From contig OY856188.1 in NCBI GenBank assembly GCA_963693315.1, positions 269,075,114-269,139,113 of the forward strand: DNA of 64,000 nucleotides, read 5' to 3'. Source of the stretch: Diogma glabrata (Eukaryota > Arthropoda > Insecta > Diptera > Cylindrotomidae). The first letter of the stretch is position 1; each line of letters begins with the position of its first letter. The position numbers and the translations under genes were made by a program. Below the pieces are notes generated by a model that was given only the letters and a program-made list of their open reading frames with translations, was not told where the DNA came from and searched no databases. Positions 23,701-33,656 of this stretch are shown here, one piece after another.

Positions 23701-24443
23701 TTATTTAGTATGTGTGATGAACCAATAGGTGAATGTAAAAACATTCGTTTATTGGGTGTCACAGTTTCAAATGACCTACTCTGGAACGATCATGTAATGG
23801 CGATGGCAAAAAGCACGTCTAAAAAACTCGGCCTCCTAAATAGATGCAAAAAATTTTTCACTCCATACCAATTGCTCCATGTTTATAAGTCCTATATTCG
23901 TCCCTGTATGGAGTACTGCTGTCAAGTTTGGGGTGCTGCCTCTGTTTCCATCTTGGCCCTCTTGGACTCTGTTCAAAGGCGAGCTATACGAATTGTAGGT
24001 GATCGAACTTTGACATCACAACTTGATTCCCTACAACATCGTCGCACTGTTGCTGACCTCGTTGTTTTTTACAAATATCGTCATCAGCAGTGCTCAGATG
24101 AAATCAGCGGCATCATGCCTCAAACTTATTCTTACCCCCGTTCCACTCGGCAATCGGCTGCCGCAACCAGTGAAACGGTAAAGGTCCCGCGCTGTCATAC
24201 TGGCGGATCGCAGAGAGGCTTCTTTGTCCGAACTGCGTACAAATGGAATAGTTTGCCGGAACACTTAGTCTCAGGTGGCTTCAACCCACAGATGTTTAAA
24301 AAAAGCGTTAATCTACACCTCAGAACGCCAGTTGTTGTGGGACCCAGGTCTAGACCTAGGTCTTAAAAGGTATTTATGTGTTGTTGTGACACATATTCTA
24401 AACCCTATCACACAACACATTTTATTAAAAAAAAAAAAAAAAA
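20798..24443 (+). mobile_element. Young LINE (CR1/Jockey group) nested in the 3' LTR
   Basis: The 3646-bp insertion splits an LTR whose intact partner at 14,590-14,605 reads GTAGCTAATATTGG. The left junction is GTAGCTA|GTGTAGCC; the right junction is a 17-base poly(A) followed by ATATTGG. No target duplication can be seen at these junctions. The element has a 545-bp GC-richer 5' region, one intact ORF, and a 60-bp 3' UTR with a poly(A) tail. There is no ORF1, so it is either 5'-truncated or a one-ORF type. It is the youngest insertion in the nest. Confidence 0.92.
21343..24366 (+). CDS. LINE endonuclease-reverse transcriptase (ORF2), intact
   Basis: Encodes 1007 residues without a stop. Residues about 45-275 form an APE-type endonuclease: NICGLN, LFLTETQ (catalytic Glu), GDFNVH (182-187) and the terminal SDH (261-263). 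Residues about 490-760 form the reverse transcriptase: KASGMDNIPP, NYRPIALLSVLSKVYE, QYGFRNKRST, DISKAFDQVW, GVPQGSVLSPTLF and the catalytic FADD (713-716). The C-terminal part carries YIRPCMEYCCQVWG and QRRAIRIV blocks, as in CR1/Jockey-group LINEs. It would nick target DNA and copy LINE RNA from the nick. The start is the first ATG of the open frame; an in-frame start further in is possible. No ORF1 precedes it. All catalytic motifs look intact, so it may be active. Confidence 0.92.
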   Translation: MAVQPKKNKSASGKANLRNPPAHKAACPRNLQGQNIYESIKNFKIHVQNICGLNANHDHVQHHLEHDKPNILFLTETQVSENFLFIESLNSKYRLESAFKLHQGVCAFIHESVAYTRFPNFELHGDGFNTMVLKICLPEMTFFTIALYRSPNKRNPNFFNILTKIMDEIRAKSPNCEVIVTGDFNVHNKSWLEFSKSTDDVDNSGKLAEIFAASQGLFQIVKSPTFTPRNGGDNSFLLDLYLTTMPDITSVDVAKGSIGNSDHYLISSVIKTDLLKTTAPKPRKIFHYSKMDKSGLQNFFHGFPFDRHCFYADNVNVSAQNFTETIQFAINKFVPFSIVKPKQKYLYSKAAKTALRNKRRSFNIWIHNKTPTNRSQYLKANKISNQIISNEKSEIDRAKASKLTSMSVSDKSFYSAINSLNSGTKFSIPPIIDGDLIVNDPARKANLFAERFALNSTVLETPKEIPQIQSSGVNMNELHFKPKIVAKLLKGLNINKASGMDNIPPIILKTFSKELAPTLTKIFYQSYKSGIFPSCWKLANVQPVPKKGPKSDISNYRPIALLSVLSKVYEHYINTHISKFLEENHLISDSQYGFRNKRSTTDLLNYVAHCWNSILDKGGETYVIALDISKAFDQVWHANLINKLVAYGFHPNVVKLIQNFLSDRYISVTLDGYSSESKLINAGVPQGSVLSPTLFLIYINELLKITSNPINSFADDSTLHKSFEPLPSKGKMHERINPARRDAAINVNKDLNKVADWGDQNLVNFNSTKTQLLIVSRLKTEFPKDILFSMCDEPIGECKNIRLLGVTVSNDLLWNDHVMAMAKSTSKKLGLLNRCKKFFTPYQLLHVYKSYIRPCMEYCCQVWGAASVSILALLDSVQRRAIRIVGDRTLTSQLDSLQHRRTVADLVVFYKYRHQQCSDEISGIMPQTYSYPRSTRQSAAATSETVKVPRCHTGGSQRGFFVRTAYKWNSLPEHLVSGGFNPQMFKKSVNLHLRTPVVVGPRSRPRS

Positions 24444-25172
24444 ATATTGGCATGCCTAAATACATTTGATGTGTTTACAAAATAATATTATAGTGGAAAA
24501 AATTTGTGTTAATCCACGTTTAAGTATGATATTAATAGTAACATACATAAGAACTGTATAGTGATAACCTTTGTGTTAATTCACGTTTAAGTAAGAACCT
24601 GTGTAATAAGTGTAATTTGTCTGAGGACTTGTGGTTAAATAATTACGATATGTGGTAAAATAAATTAGTTGAAAAAGTAATCCGAAAGCGTTTTATTGGA
24701 GGAAGTAAATGTGAACAGATACTATATGTACGAATTGATTGAAATTTGCGGATGTGAAAAAAGGCACTAAGAACATCAACCCGAGGACCAACACAAGTCA
24801 GAGCGATGATGCGGTGAGTGATCGACATGGAGTTATTATAGAAGGGTGAGTGCCTTAGCATTTTATATTAGAGTGTAATTCGGGTTCGAGTGGCTGCAAA
24901 GCTTTGGTTTTTTTGGTAGTGTTTATGTATACATAAAAAAATAATGAGGTGCTAACATAATTTAAATTCAGGGAGGGTTATGACCTGGCAGTTCTCCCTT
25001 CTGGAGAACCTGGGTGATGTTTAAGGCACGCTTCGATTGTTTTCTTTTAGTTTTAAATTTCTTGTAAAGAGGTTGGTCTAGAACCTTCGCTCTACGAGCT
25101 AGCGGCAGGGTTTTTGGCGTGCAAGACCAAATGGTAGACCTTCACGGTCTACCTGATATACCTCCCAGTACA
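24444..25172 (+). repeat. 3' LTR of the pol-less element, second part
   Basis: Matches 14,598-15,327 almost exactly for about 690 bp. The last 40 bp differ at about ten positions, although the hairpin GGTAGAC/GTCTACC and the final ACA are kept. It is followed by AACC, the right target duplication, and then satellite sequence. Confidence 0.93.
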
Positions 25173-25176
25173 AACC

Positions 25177-25575
25177 CCAACTACGATTAAGCTCAAACTT
25201 CATCAGATTGCATGTTTAAGTCTCAACTTACAGTTGGAGCTTAATCGTAGAGAGGGTTTACGAATGGCAGGATTTACAAAAAGAGGGTTTACGAATGGCA
25301 GCATTCTACAGACTGTATGGAAACGGAGACTGCCATTCGTCAACCCTAATTACGATTAAGCTCAAACTTCATCAGATTGCATTTTTTGTTCTCACCTTAT
25401 GACCTTACAGTTTGGGAAGAGTGAGCTTAATCGTAGGGAGGATTTTCGAATAGCAGGGTTCAAAAGAGGGTTTACTAGTGGCAGCATTCTACGGACTGTA
25501 TGGAAACTGGGACCCCCATTTGTCAACCCTAATTACGATTAAGCTCAAACTTCATCAGATTGCATGTTTTGTACA
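25177..25575 (+). repeat. Satellite array, right part
   Basis: Resumes at CCAACTACGATTAAGCTC, in phase with the unit broken at 13,944, and continues for about two further units (TTAATCGTAGAGAGG near 25,231, TTAATCGTAGGGAGG near 25,426). It ends near 25,575 after GATTGCATGTTTTG. Confidence 0.9.
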
Positions 25576-26570
25576 AAGTACATGGGTGACTTGTCTGTTC
25601 ACGTGTGAGAAGAAACGTACAACACCCACTTGAGAGATGTAGGTCTTGATGCATCTTCCACTCCTTCATGTCAACCCCTTAATGTTGACGCTAAGTCAAC
25701 AGATAGCATCCAAAACAGCCCTTTAACGTAGTGCTATAGTTGACATGGTATCTTCGGATATTCAAAGAGTCTAAATAATGAATATTTCATATTTAGTGTG
25801 CTAAACATGTCTAACTAATTAATAAAAAAAAAACCCCTACGTTACAGTGAACCGGTAGTCATATCAGATACTCCTTGCAGGAATAAGGATTTAACCAAAA
25901 TAAATTGACTACATAACTCTTAAACCATGCTATGAATGGGGTTTTAGTACTCTTATACCCAAAAAGAAAGCTTGGGTAAGGAGGATGTGCGGAATAACCT
26001 CATTATTCTCAGACATAGGCCTTAGATAATATCTGCAAACCCTGATGCCTCCCAGGATTTCTCAGGCGAGGTATTCATTTTAGAGAGGTAGTGGGAATTT
26101 TTACGGAAGTCGCCGAACTCGACAACAGAACGAGAGAAGGAGTGTTTCAGAACAGTAACATACTTACATATTTTTTCATCTTCCGGACCACCTCACCTAG
26201 ATAAAGCCCTGAAATGATTGAAGCATAATGTAATATCAACTAAAATATCAAAATTTATTTGTACAGACAAGCTGCATTAAAATCGTTACATGCAGTAACA
26301 ACGACCTAAAAAGTGACACTAACATGCCACTCGTCTTGAAATGAAATGGAAAATAAAGAAGCTTAAGGCTCGTCATTTACCTCTCTCATACAACTACCTT
26401 ACGACAGGGATAAGTGCATAGCCAATAACCGTTCAAACAAGAGCGCCTGCTAGACAAGCCCAGACTACACATGCAGCACTTCAAAGAAGTGTGTAGGCAG
26501 GCTATTGGTATTAGTGTGGGTCATTACTAGTCACATGTTCAATTGCAGAAGGGTTCTAAAAGAAGAATGG
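25576..26570 (+). other. Unassigned, possibly the upstream part of a LINE relic
   Basis: Less AT-rich than most of the window with no long frame. Because LINE RT remnants follow on the same strand without a visible boundary, this may be the 5' region and decayed first part of the same element. I recognise no motif in it. Confidence 0.35.
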
Positions 26571-27360
26571 AGAGTTGGAATTAAGCATTTTTAATTTTTC
26601 CTAGTTCTTGAAAAGACTTTTGATATAGTAGACCTAACAGTAGATTCAACGGCCCTGAAATACAAAATTCTACATCACCAAAGCATGATTTTGGAAGAGA
26701 ACCAGTCTACGATGGTACAATATACAAACAGTAAAAGTTAATAAAAACAGAGGAGTGAAACAAGGATGCCCCACATCACCGAGAATATTTACTTTTATAA
26801 TAAATGAAGTATTGGAGACTATTTATGAACAATATCCAGAATGAAAACTGGCCCAACTAGAACCAATCGCTCTTCCAAAAATCTCAGAGTTTGCAGATGA
26901 TGTCATTATAACGACAAGAAATTACAAAAAAAAAGTGAAATTATTGTAAAAATGATGCGGAGTCTGAGCAAATAATTAACAAATGGGTTACAAAAACGCC
27001 ATACGATCAAAACTACATGCCATTTAGACACACAAAATTCCGAACAACATAGTTCTAAAAATCTATGAAACAGTTATTGCTCCTCTAATAACTTGTCGCA
27101 AGGTACTAACGTAATGTACAAATTCAAACATGTACACATTCGTTTACGAAAGTTACTTAAGTTTACGTCAGACAGATCAATTCTAAAAAAGATAGAAGAA
27201 ATATTACAAGAAAAAATAATAATTCAGAAAAGGTAAAAACTCTTCGGATTTATTATTGGGAAGATCATGCTAGAATAGAGAGTCAGTATATTCTATACGC
27301 AGCAGCAAATTATGTTGCAGGCAAAAGGAAAATAGGAAGACTATGCTATACGTGGACGCA
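26571..27360 (+). pseudogene. Decayed LINE reverse transcriptase
   Basis: Translation in shifting frames gives LVLEKTFDIVDL (family: DLEKAFD.VD), RGVKQGCPTSPRIFTFIINE (family: GV.QGCPLSP.LF...I), then KISEFADDVIITTRN, which carries the FADD catalytic box. The order and spacing fit the palm of a LINE RT. Stops and frameshifts are frequent. The QGCPTSP form differs from the QGSVLSP form of the other LINEs here, so this is a third LINE lineage. Confidence 0.7.
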
Positions 27361-28857
27361 CTTTTCCCTCAATGAGTAACGCCTACACACCTACATGAAG
27401 GCTTGTTTCTTCCAACAATCAATGTCGGACCATCATCAAGGAATATTCTATAGCCAAGATTGAGGGTGTTAAGGTTAACTGGTCACCTCTAAAATATCGT
27501 CTAACTTATGGAAAGCATATGGATACTATGATATAACAAATAACGTCATTTTCACAAATTCATAACAAATTCATTCACAAACTTCAATGAGTCTCGCCCG
27601 CTTTGATAAAAGAAAACACTATCGTAATACGATTATTTCTAGTTTATGTGTAAATTTTTTAGTGTAAAACACGCACAGAATACTCGGTCTTTGGGTTTCT
27701 TTTAATAAATCTTCCAACTTCTCTGCTAGATTGTCTTTCAGATTTGCAGACCAAATTTGAACTATTAACTTATATAGTTCTTGCTTGTTTCCGTGTAGCA
27801 TAGATATAAAATCCTGCACGTTAAATTTTTCATTATAAATACAATTGCATTAAAATTCTAACACCAATATTCCATTCACGATTTTACATTATCCTTTCGT
27901 TAATACGCAAGCTAAAAATCAAAATTCAGTAGACAATTAGGTCAAACATACATTTAAGTCCTCTTTCAAATTCCCATTGACATTATGACTTTTTTCCTTT
28001 TTCTATTTATTTATTTCCATTTGATATATTTGTCCATTCTTCATTCGGTTTTTATCTGTGCGTGATCTAAGAGACTATCAAAATATTTACCAGAAAACAT
28101 AAGACATATTACAAAAACAAACATATTTTCTTTTAGTTTTCCTATCCGTAAGACTGGGACGAAAATTTGTTAAAGCAAAATGAAAAACCAATATTAACGG
28201 ATAAAGGAAAACTACAATTGAATTTACTCAACAAAATTTTCGTTTAGTTTTTCTTTTATGAATTTATGTATGGTTGTATGTCAGAGGGGCGACTAAACGA
28301 ACAAAGTTCTTTTGAAAATAAAAACAAATTCTTGTTGTTCAATTTAAAAAGAATGAAAATTTGATTGAAGAAGATTAGTTAGGACACAAATAGTTGGAAA
28401 TTGAATTGGTTTAAGATATATCGTAGCAATAAATTCTTAACTTTATAAAAAAAAATAACAATTCTTCTTGAACATTCGGTATAAAACATTTATCTAGTAA
28501 ACGCAATTATACCGTAAATAAATTTATTTAGTAATAGACATGCATTGAATTCATAACTTGAGGATTATTTTATTTGTATTTCTAATTTTGAAAATAAAAC
28601 TATCAACATAACATTCTTTAAAAAAATGGTAATCAAACGTTTGAAGCATTTGACGAAATGTAATGAACCAATTGTTTGGGTCCACTCCCGTGCTCTACAG
28701 TTTTATTTAGACACAAACTGCTTTATCCAACACTTTATTTGATTTCTAATACTGCTTCATACTATAAACAAATATCTCTTAATCTCATCTTAATCTCTCC
28801 TCTTACTTTGAAACATTTTTATCCTTTAAAATTAAATCTCGTTGTTGATACTTTAGT
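27361..28857. other. AT-rich, no gene seen
   Basis: Short frames with no recognised domain. The T-rich stretch from about 28,690 is probably part of the tRNA-Lys-like repeat that follows. Confidence 0.45.
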
Positions 28858-28988
28858 GCCCGGAAAACTATGGGAGAGCGTGAGACTTTCGATCTCCCGG
28901 TTTGGGTTCGTAGTCCTAAAACACGTTCTTTTCTTTGTCAGAATTTATGTCGTCAGAAGGTTTTTTCCTTCCATCCTGCCCTCTAAGA
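28858..28988 (+). repeat. tRNA-Lys-like block, second copy
   Basis: GCCCGG, then GGGAGAGCGTGAGAC, a seven-base loop CTTTCGA, TCTC, and GGTTTGGGTTCG correspond to the segment at 20,028. The downstream pyrimidine-rich part ends TTCCATCCTGCCCTCTAAG, matching TTTCGTCCTGTCCTGTAAT. No LTR is recognisable after it. It is a diverged relic of the same 3' end, or a SINE related to it. Confidence 0.6.
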
Positions 28989-30334
28989 AGCAAGACGTTT
29001 TCCACTACAAAAGCTTCTAAAATATTCTATTTACTTCTATTAATCTAAAAATTATTTTAAACTTGTTTTTATAGAAACACCTATTAGCATATCAATCCAC
29101 CAAATTAGAGCCCTGCATAACACTTTAATAGTAATATTAACTGATTTAAGTATAAAAGTCAAAAAACGATTTTCAACCATAGTATATGACAATTCCTTGA
29201 TGATTTATTCGTTGCTTGTTATTAATTCGTTTTTTAAAATATTACTTAAAAATAATACAAAAACTTATTAATTTTAGTTCACATGAACACAAACCTCAGA
29301 TACGTTCGTCGTATTTTATATCAAACAGAATATAAATATCCATCACACACATAAAAAAATAGTAATTTTATTCAACATGATACGGATATCCGGTTCAAAA
29401 TGACGTCCCATCCTTTCTATACTGTTTTTGTTTATAAAAATAAAAAATTAAAAAAATATATATAACGAATCGATAGGAAAATGTAATTCTTTTCATTCTA
29501 TTCGATCATCAATGTGAAAATGATTTTTCCAATAAAAAATACAAAAAGAAAAAAGATTTTCTCATTTTCTATTTCAATATTATGAAAATTGATATGTTTT
29601 CGGTTTTCTATATTCAAACAATTTACATAATCAAATTCGTTGTGGTGATTGTAATAATATGAACGCTGTTTGTGTTATATAGAAATTGGGTGGTACAAAT
29701 GAATTCATTGAGTTTAGTGACGAAAAGTTTTGATACAAGATAAATAGGATTAATTTTCTAACTATCTAATCTAATTTTTTTTGTTTTGGAAACTTTTGTT
29801 TCTTAATTTTTGAAATGTTGCCCAACACAAAAGCTTTTCAATGATAAACTGATTCTATCGAGGCCAGTGTAAATTTTGCGTAGTCCGTCACATGTCGGTC
29901 CGTCACCGATTTTATGAGGTTGATGCAAAATCATTCTATTCATTCTATTTTTTATTAGAACAATAACTCTTTGCTTGTTTTATTATATTTTCAATCTGTG
30001 CTTTCCATAAACCATGAGTAAATGCTTTATTCGAGAGAGTATATGAAGGTTCTCAAACCCTTAAGGAAAAAATTAAAATTTGTTTGTAATCATATTAAAT
30101 TTACAGAATAAAAATTGATCGTATGAATATCATTCGATCGGAGATTAGTTAAAATTGAAAACCAAACAAAAATAATTAAATAAATTATAATTAATTCCAA
30201 TGAGCTGAATAAAATACGTCATCATCATCTTCGTTTGAAGGTGGTATAATCGATCTATGTCAACTGAGATTTAATATCAACATACAACATACTAACACAA
30301 TTTTTTGTTGAACAATATTTGTATTTGTAATAAT
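28989..30334. other. AT-rich, no gene seen
   Basis: No recognisable frame, repeat or RNA signature. Confidence 0.5.
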
Positions 30335-30740
30335 TTTATCTCAATCACCGGTTTTTTTTGGTGCAACAATTTATCATAATTTTTCTCCACCACTCATTTA
30401 TATTGGTGCAACAATTTATTTATGATATTATTCAACAATCACCTATTTTTTTGGTGCAACAATAAGTTTTGTATGGTATTGTTCAACAATGGCCTATTTA
30501 TTTCGGTGCACGATAATTTTTACATAATTTTATGTAGCAGTTACCTAATAACGATTATTTTTAATGATATTATTCACCTGTTTGTTTTGGTGCAACGACA
30601 ACATTTGGATGGTTTTATTCAACAATCGCCTATTTTGTTGCAACGATTTTTACTAATATTTTTCTAAAATCGCCTATTTATATTTATTCCAGTTCAAAAA
30701 ATTTTGACGATATTCATCAAGAGTTGCCTATTTTTTTTCG
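30335..30740 (+). repeat. Degenerate tandem repeat, ~60-70-bp unit
   Basis: Blocks of TTCAACAATCGCCTATTT followed by TTGGTGCAACAAT recur about six times with variable AT-rich linkers (for example 30,351, 30,405, 30,450, 30,500, 30,585, 30,630). The unit is decayed and its function is unknown. Confidence 0.7.
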
Positions 30741-31240
30741 TGATAATAGTAAATGAAGTAGTTCTATTCCAAACAATAAAAAATTTTAATTGAAATCATT
30801 TACAACATCATCCATAACTGGTGCAATATTCAAAACAAACTTGAGTTATAATAATTTAGTCATTAATATGATTGGTTAAATTTATTTAGTATGGCAGGTT
30901 GAATTCGGAAGAAAACATTAGTTGAGACTATTTTGTATTAACAAAGTCACAGTTAGTGTAACTTATAAGGGTGGTGATGACTTTTGTCCTCCAATATATT
31001 TTGTTTTTTTAAAGAGCCGTGAATATAATTACCAACCTCACGAACTGAAACTATTTGGAATAAACTCAAGGTCTGAATATACAATTTGACACTGTGAACT
31101 TTTCTTTTACCATTTTAAAACATAAACAAATGATATTATTACACTACATATTCTTTTGAATATATAATTTTATATTTTTTTGAATTTTAATTTTCTTTAA
31201 GTCAATCAAAAGAAACTCATTATGAATAATTTTTTTTATT
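30741..31240. other. AT-rich, no gene seen
   Basis: Nothing recognisable. Confidence 0.45.
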
Positions 31241-31628
31241 GGTGTTTGAACGTAAATCAAAGCAACGGCCAACATTCAGTCAACCACATGCTCAATTCAA
31301 CCGTTTGAAAAAACCATTAAAAACCAGCTTTCCCCTCAACTCCCAACCACCAAACGACCTTCATTCTCATCTCTCAATAATGAGCCATTTTGTTGCATTT
31401 TTTGTAGCATTTATGGAAAACAAAAGAAATATAAGAAAATCTTGTTAACTAGTAACAAACATAAAAGTTTTAAGTAACAAAATTTAACAAAATTTTAATA
31501 TTACGGGATGAAAAATCTTTGAAAATAGGGATAAATATATTTTCGAATAATGCGGATAGTATTTTACTATCTACGATACATCTACGAGACAGTTAAGTTC
31601 ACTTTCCGTAATGTTGATCGGTCATTAC

Positions 31629-31756
31629 AGGGCAGAACGAAAAGAGGACGTACGACCGACTACACAAAAAAATTAAGAAACGCAATGGGTCCTGGGCTCG
31701 AACAAACATTCCGAAGATATAGACTCTAGTGCTCTAAAAGCTGAGTTAGTCGGATC
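31629..31756 (-). other. tRNA-Lys-like block before an LTR start, third copy
   Basis: On the minus strand, TCCGACTAACTCAGC and TTTTAGAGCAC correspond to the D arm region, and GTTCGAGCCC (31,703-31,694) to the T arm. About 60 bp of sequence related to 20,085-20,144 follows and ends TTCGTTCTGCCCTGTAATG, against TTCGTCCTGTCCTGTAATG at 20,133. Similarity also extends upstream of the tRNA-like part (a TATAT..TTGGATC block). Beyond TGTAATG the two LTRs are unrelated. Confidence 0.65.
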
Positions 31757-31899
31757 AAATAAAAAAAAATAAGGCCAAGGACTGAATAAAAGTGGAAGAT
31801 CCAATATATAAAAAAAATGGTAAGTACTTTTTGGGCAATGGAAAATGAAGAGAAAACTAGCGGAAAGCATAATCTACTGACGCAGGTCTTTGTAATGAT

Positions 31900-33190
31900 A
31901 TATTTCACGCCGTCGTGAAACCACATTCTCGTGATCAGAAAGCCGCATTTTGATCATAGGTTACAGCGGTTAGTTCTTTAATTCGGCAGTGAATCTTGGA
32001 AAATCGATCTGGACGATCAAGAGTTTTTCCGATCTTGTCCAGATAACCCAAGCGTCCGCGTGAAGAGCAAGACGTACCATAAGTGAACATAGGGCTGCCC
32101 ACAGGAGGCAAAGTATGGAGAACAACCTAAAGTTTGATGCACGGAACATCGAAAAGCACCAGCAATTTCATTAAGATGCTCACCCAGTATCATTTTTGGT
32201 CAGGTACGCACGTAGCTAACAATGACACTTCTGTAGTGTGTGGAAAACATAGAACTGCTAAGGTATTGTGAACCCCATACCTTGAAAGGAAAGTTTCAAA
32301 CATTTTAGATCTAAACTGCGAAACATTGTCTTAGACAATTGTCCCGGAACACCCACAAACATGCAACACATTGGTTTCTAGTAGTGAACAGATAGACTTG
32401 CCGGTAATATTCTGTAAAGGAAACGGGAGTTTAGTGAGATGGTCTAAGACAATCAAAAATATACGATCGAACTTAGATCGGGGGTAAGGAAAGGACTGAT
32501 TTTATCAATGTATAATTGTTGGTCGAGCCATTCCGATTCCAGGTACGTTGTCATGGAAGCACGTAGCACGGTGTTAGAGACTACGACAGTTTTACAGATG
32601 TCACATTGAGAAAAAAAAAGATTTTTTTGCGTGGCCATCCGGAGTCAAAAGTAAAAATTTTTTGCAACTCCCCCGTGTGCGGAGGTAGGCAGATCATGGG
32701 CCTGAGAAATCAACTTGTTTGTTAATTCTTTGGGGATCCACAATTTCCACGTCACCTTCCACTGTAACACCACTCTGGGAAAAATCAAGTGTTTTATACA
32801 GAAGTCCATCAGACGTGCGTAAAACGGGGAAGAGAACCATTAGTGTCAAAGACAGTCTTTACTAATTTAAGCTTATTGTCAATGTTGAAAGCAGGAGATT
32901 TTAGATCAACATTAAAAATATAAGTTTTGATCTCGGTAGCCTCATCAAAAGAGAATATCTAGAACCACGTTAAGCTTACCACGCCGATGCTCAATATCAT
33001 GAAAATAAAATCCTTGCAGCTTTGAAAGAATACCAGACTTTGAATCCTTTGAATCCTTGCACGAACGCCATTTCTTCCTTATCGAATCGATCTTAAAAGC
33101 CCCGTATACCACACGCCCATATAGCTGCCCACCAGATTGGTCTACCACCCATAAATTTGCGTCAAGAGCTATATACGGTTCGCTTAGAAC
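31900..33190 (-). pseudogene. Ty3/gypsy RNase H end and integrase (broken)
   Basis: Starting near 33,050 on the minus strand the translation gives FHDIEHRRGKLNVVLDIL (family: F.IEHR.GK.NVV.DALSR). CDICKTVVVSNTVLRA follows, the second half of the integrase HHCC zinc finger, then LYIDKISPF (family: D..GP) with the first core Asp, FRSKMFETFLSRYGV, and further pieces of the core and C-terminal region down to about 31,960. Many stops and frameshifts break it. The CKTVKxSN..LRA form is typical of one insect gypsy group, but I do not assign a named element. Confidence 0.7.
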
Positions 33191-33649
33191 TGCAAGTAAT
33201 TTTAATTTATTTTAGAAAACTTTTTTTTTTTTATTAGTAAGCCAATGGAAATTTCATAACAATTCAATAATATGTGTTTGTTTAATTCAATTTGTTTAAT
33301 AATAAATTTTAATATATATATACAAATATTACAATTAACTCGAATTACATTTATTTATTCATTTCATCAACAAATGTATCTTTAAATGATTTATAAAAAT
33401 AAAACATAAACGTTTTATTTTGGATTTTTGAGATCAGTTAAACCATAGACAAATAATGATTGTTGTAAACCATTGACAAATAATAATAATTGTAGTATTT
33501 GAATTTCCCGAATTTAGAATTATATATCATATTTAAATGTAAAATAAATACAAAATCATTTATGATTGTTTACAATTTTTTTCTCACAATATTCGTATAA
33601 TTTTTAAAGCTTTTAAAAATTAAAGAAGAAAAAAAGAAATTTTTCAACT
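33191..33649. other. AT-rich, no gene seen
   Basis: Nothing recognisable apart from AACCATAGACAAATAAT near 33,450, which recurs in inverted orientation at 35,928-35,945. Confidence 0.4.
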
Positions 33650-33656
33650 TATACTA

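Larger units (their letters stand above)
13945..25172 (+). mobile_element. Complete pol-less LTR retrotransposon (LARD-like), host of a nested LINE
   Basis: Two near-identical copies of about 1.38 kb (13,945-15,327 and 20,145-25,172 minus the nested LINE) begin with TGTAATGG and end with ACA. The element sits in the satellite and is bounded by AACC at 13,941-13,944 and 25,173-25,176, a 4-bp target duplication that agrees with the uninterrupted satellite sequence. A primer-binding site follows the left LTR. The 4.8-kb internal region has no gag, protease, RT or integrase; it is extremely T-rich with a tandem repeat and two copies of a hairpin motif. This fits a LARD-type non-autonomous element, mobilised by proteins from a related gypsy element. 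The LTRs differ by only about 1% over most of their length, so the insertion is young. Confidence 0.9.
31241..33190 (-). mobile_element. Ty3/gypsy relic: 3' half of pol, tRNA-Lys-like segment and LTR start
   Basis: Reading the minus strand from 33,190 downward: RNase H end, integrase, tRNA-Lys-like segment (31,756-31,694), pyrimidine tract, then TGTAATGACC at 31,629, which looks like an LTR start and opens with a small hairpin (GTAATG...CATTAC). The 5' half (gag, protease, RT) is gone. The far end of the LTR is not defined; I place the limit at the end of unusual sequence. The order matches the 3' end of the pol-less LTR element at 20.0 kb. Confidence 0.55.

Noticed and set aside
31239..31448. 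69-codon plus-strand frame as a host gene
   Set aside because: Short, no domain and no supporting context; it lies just beyond a gypsy relic and may be LTR sequence.
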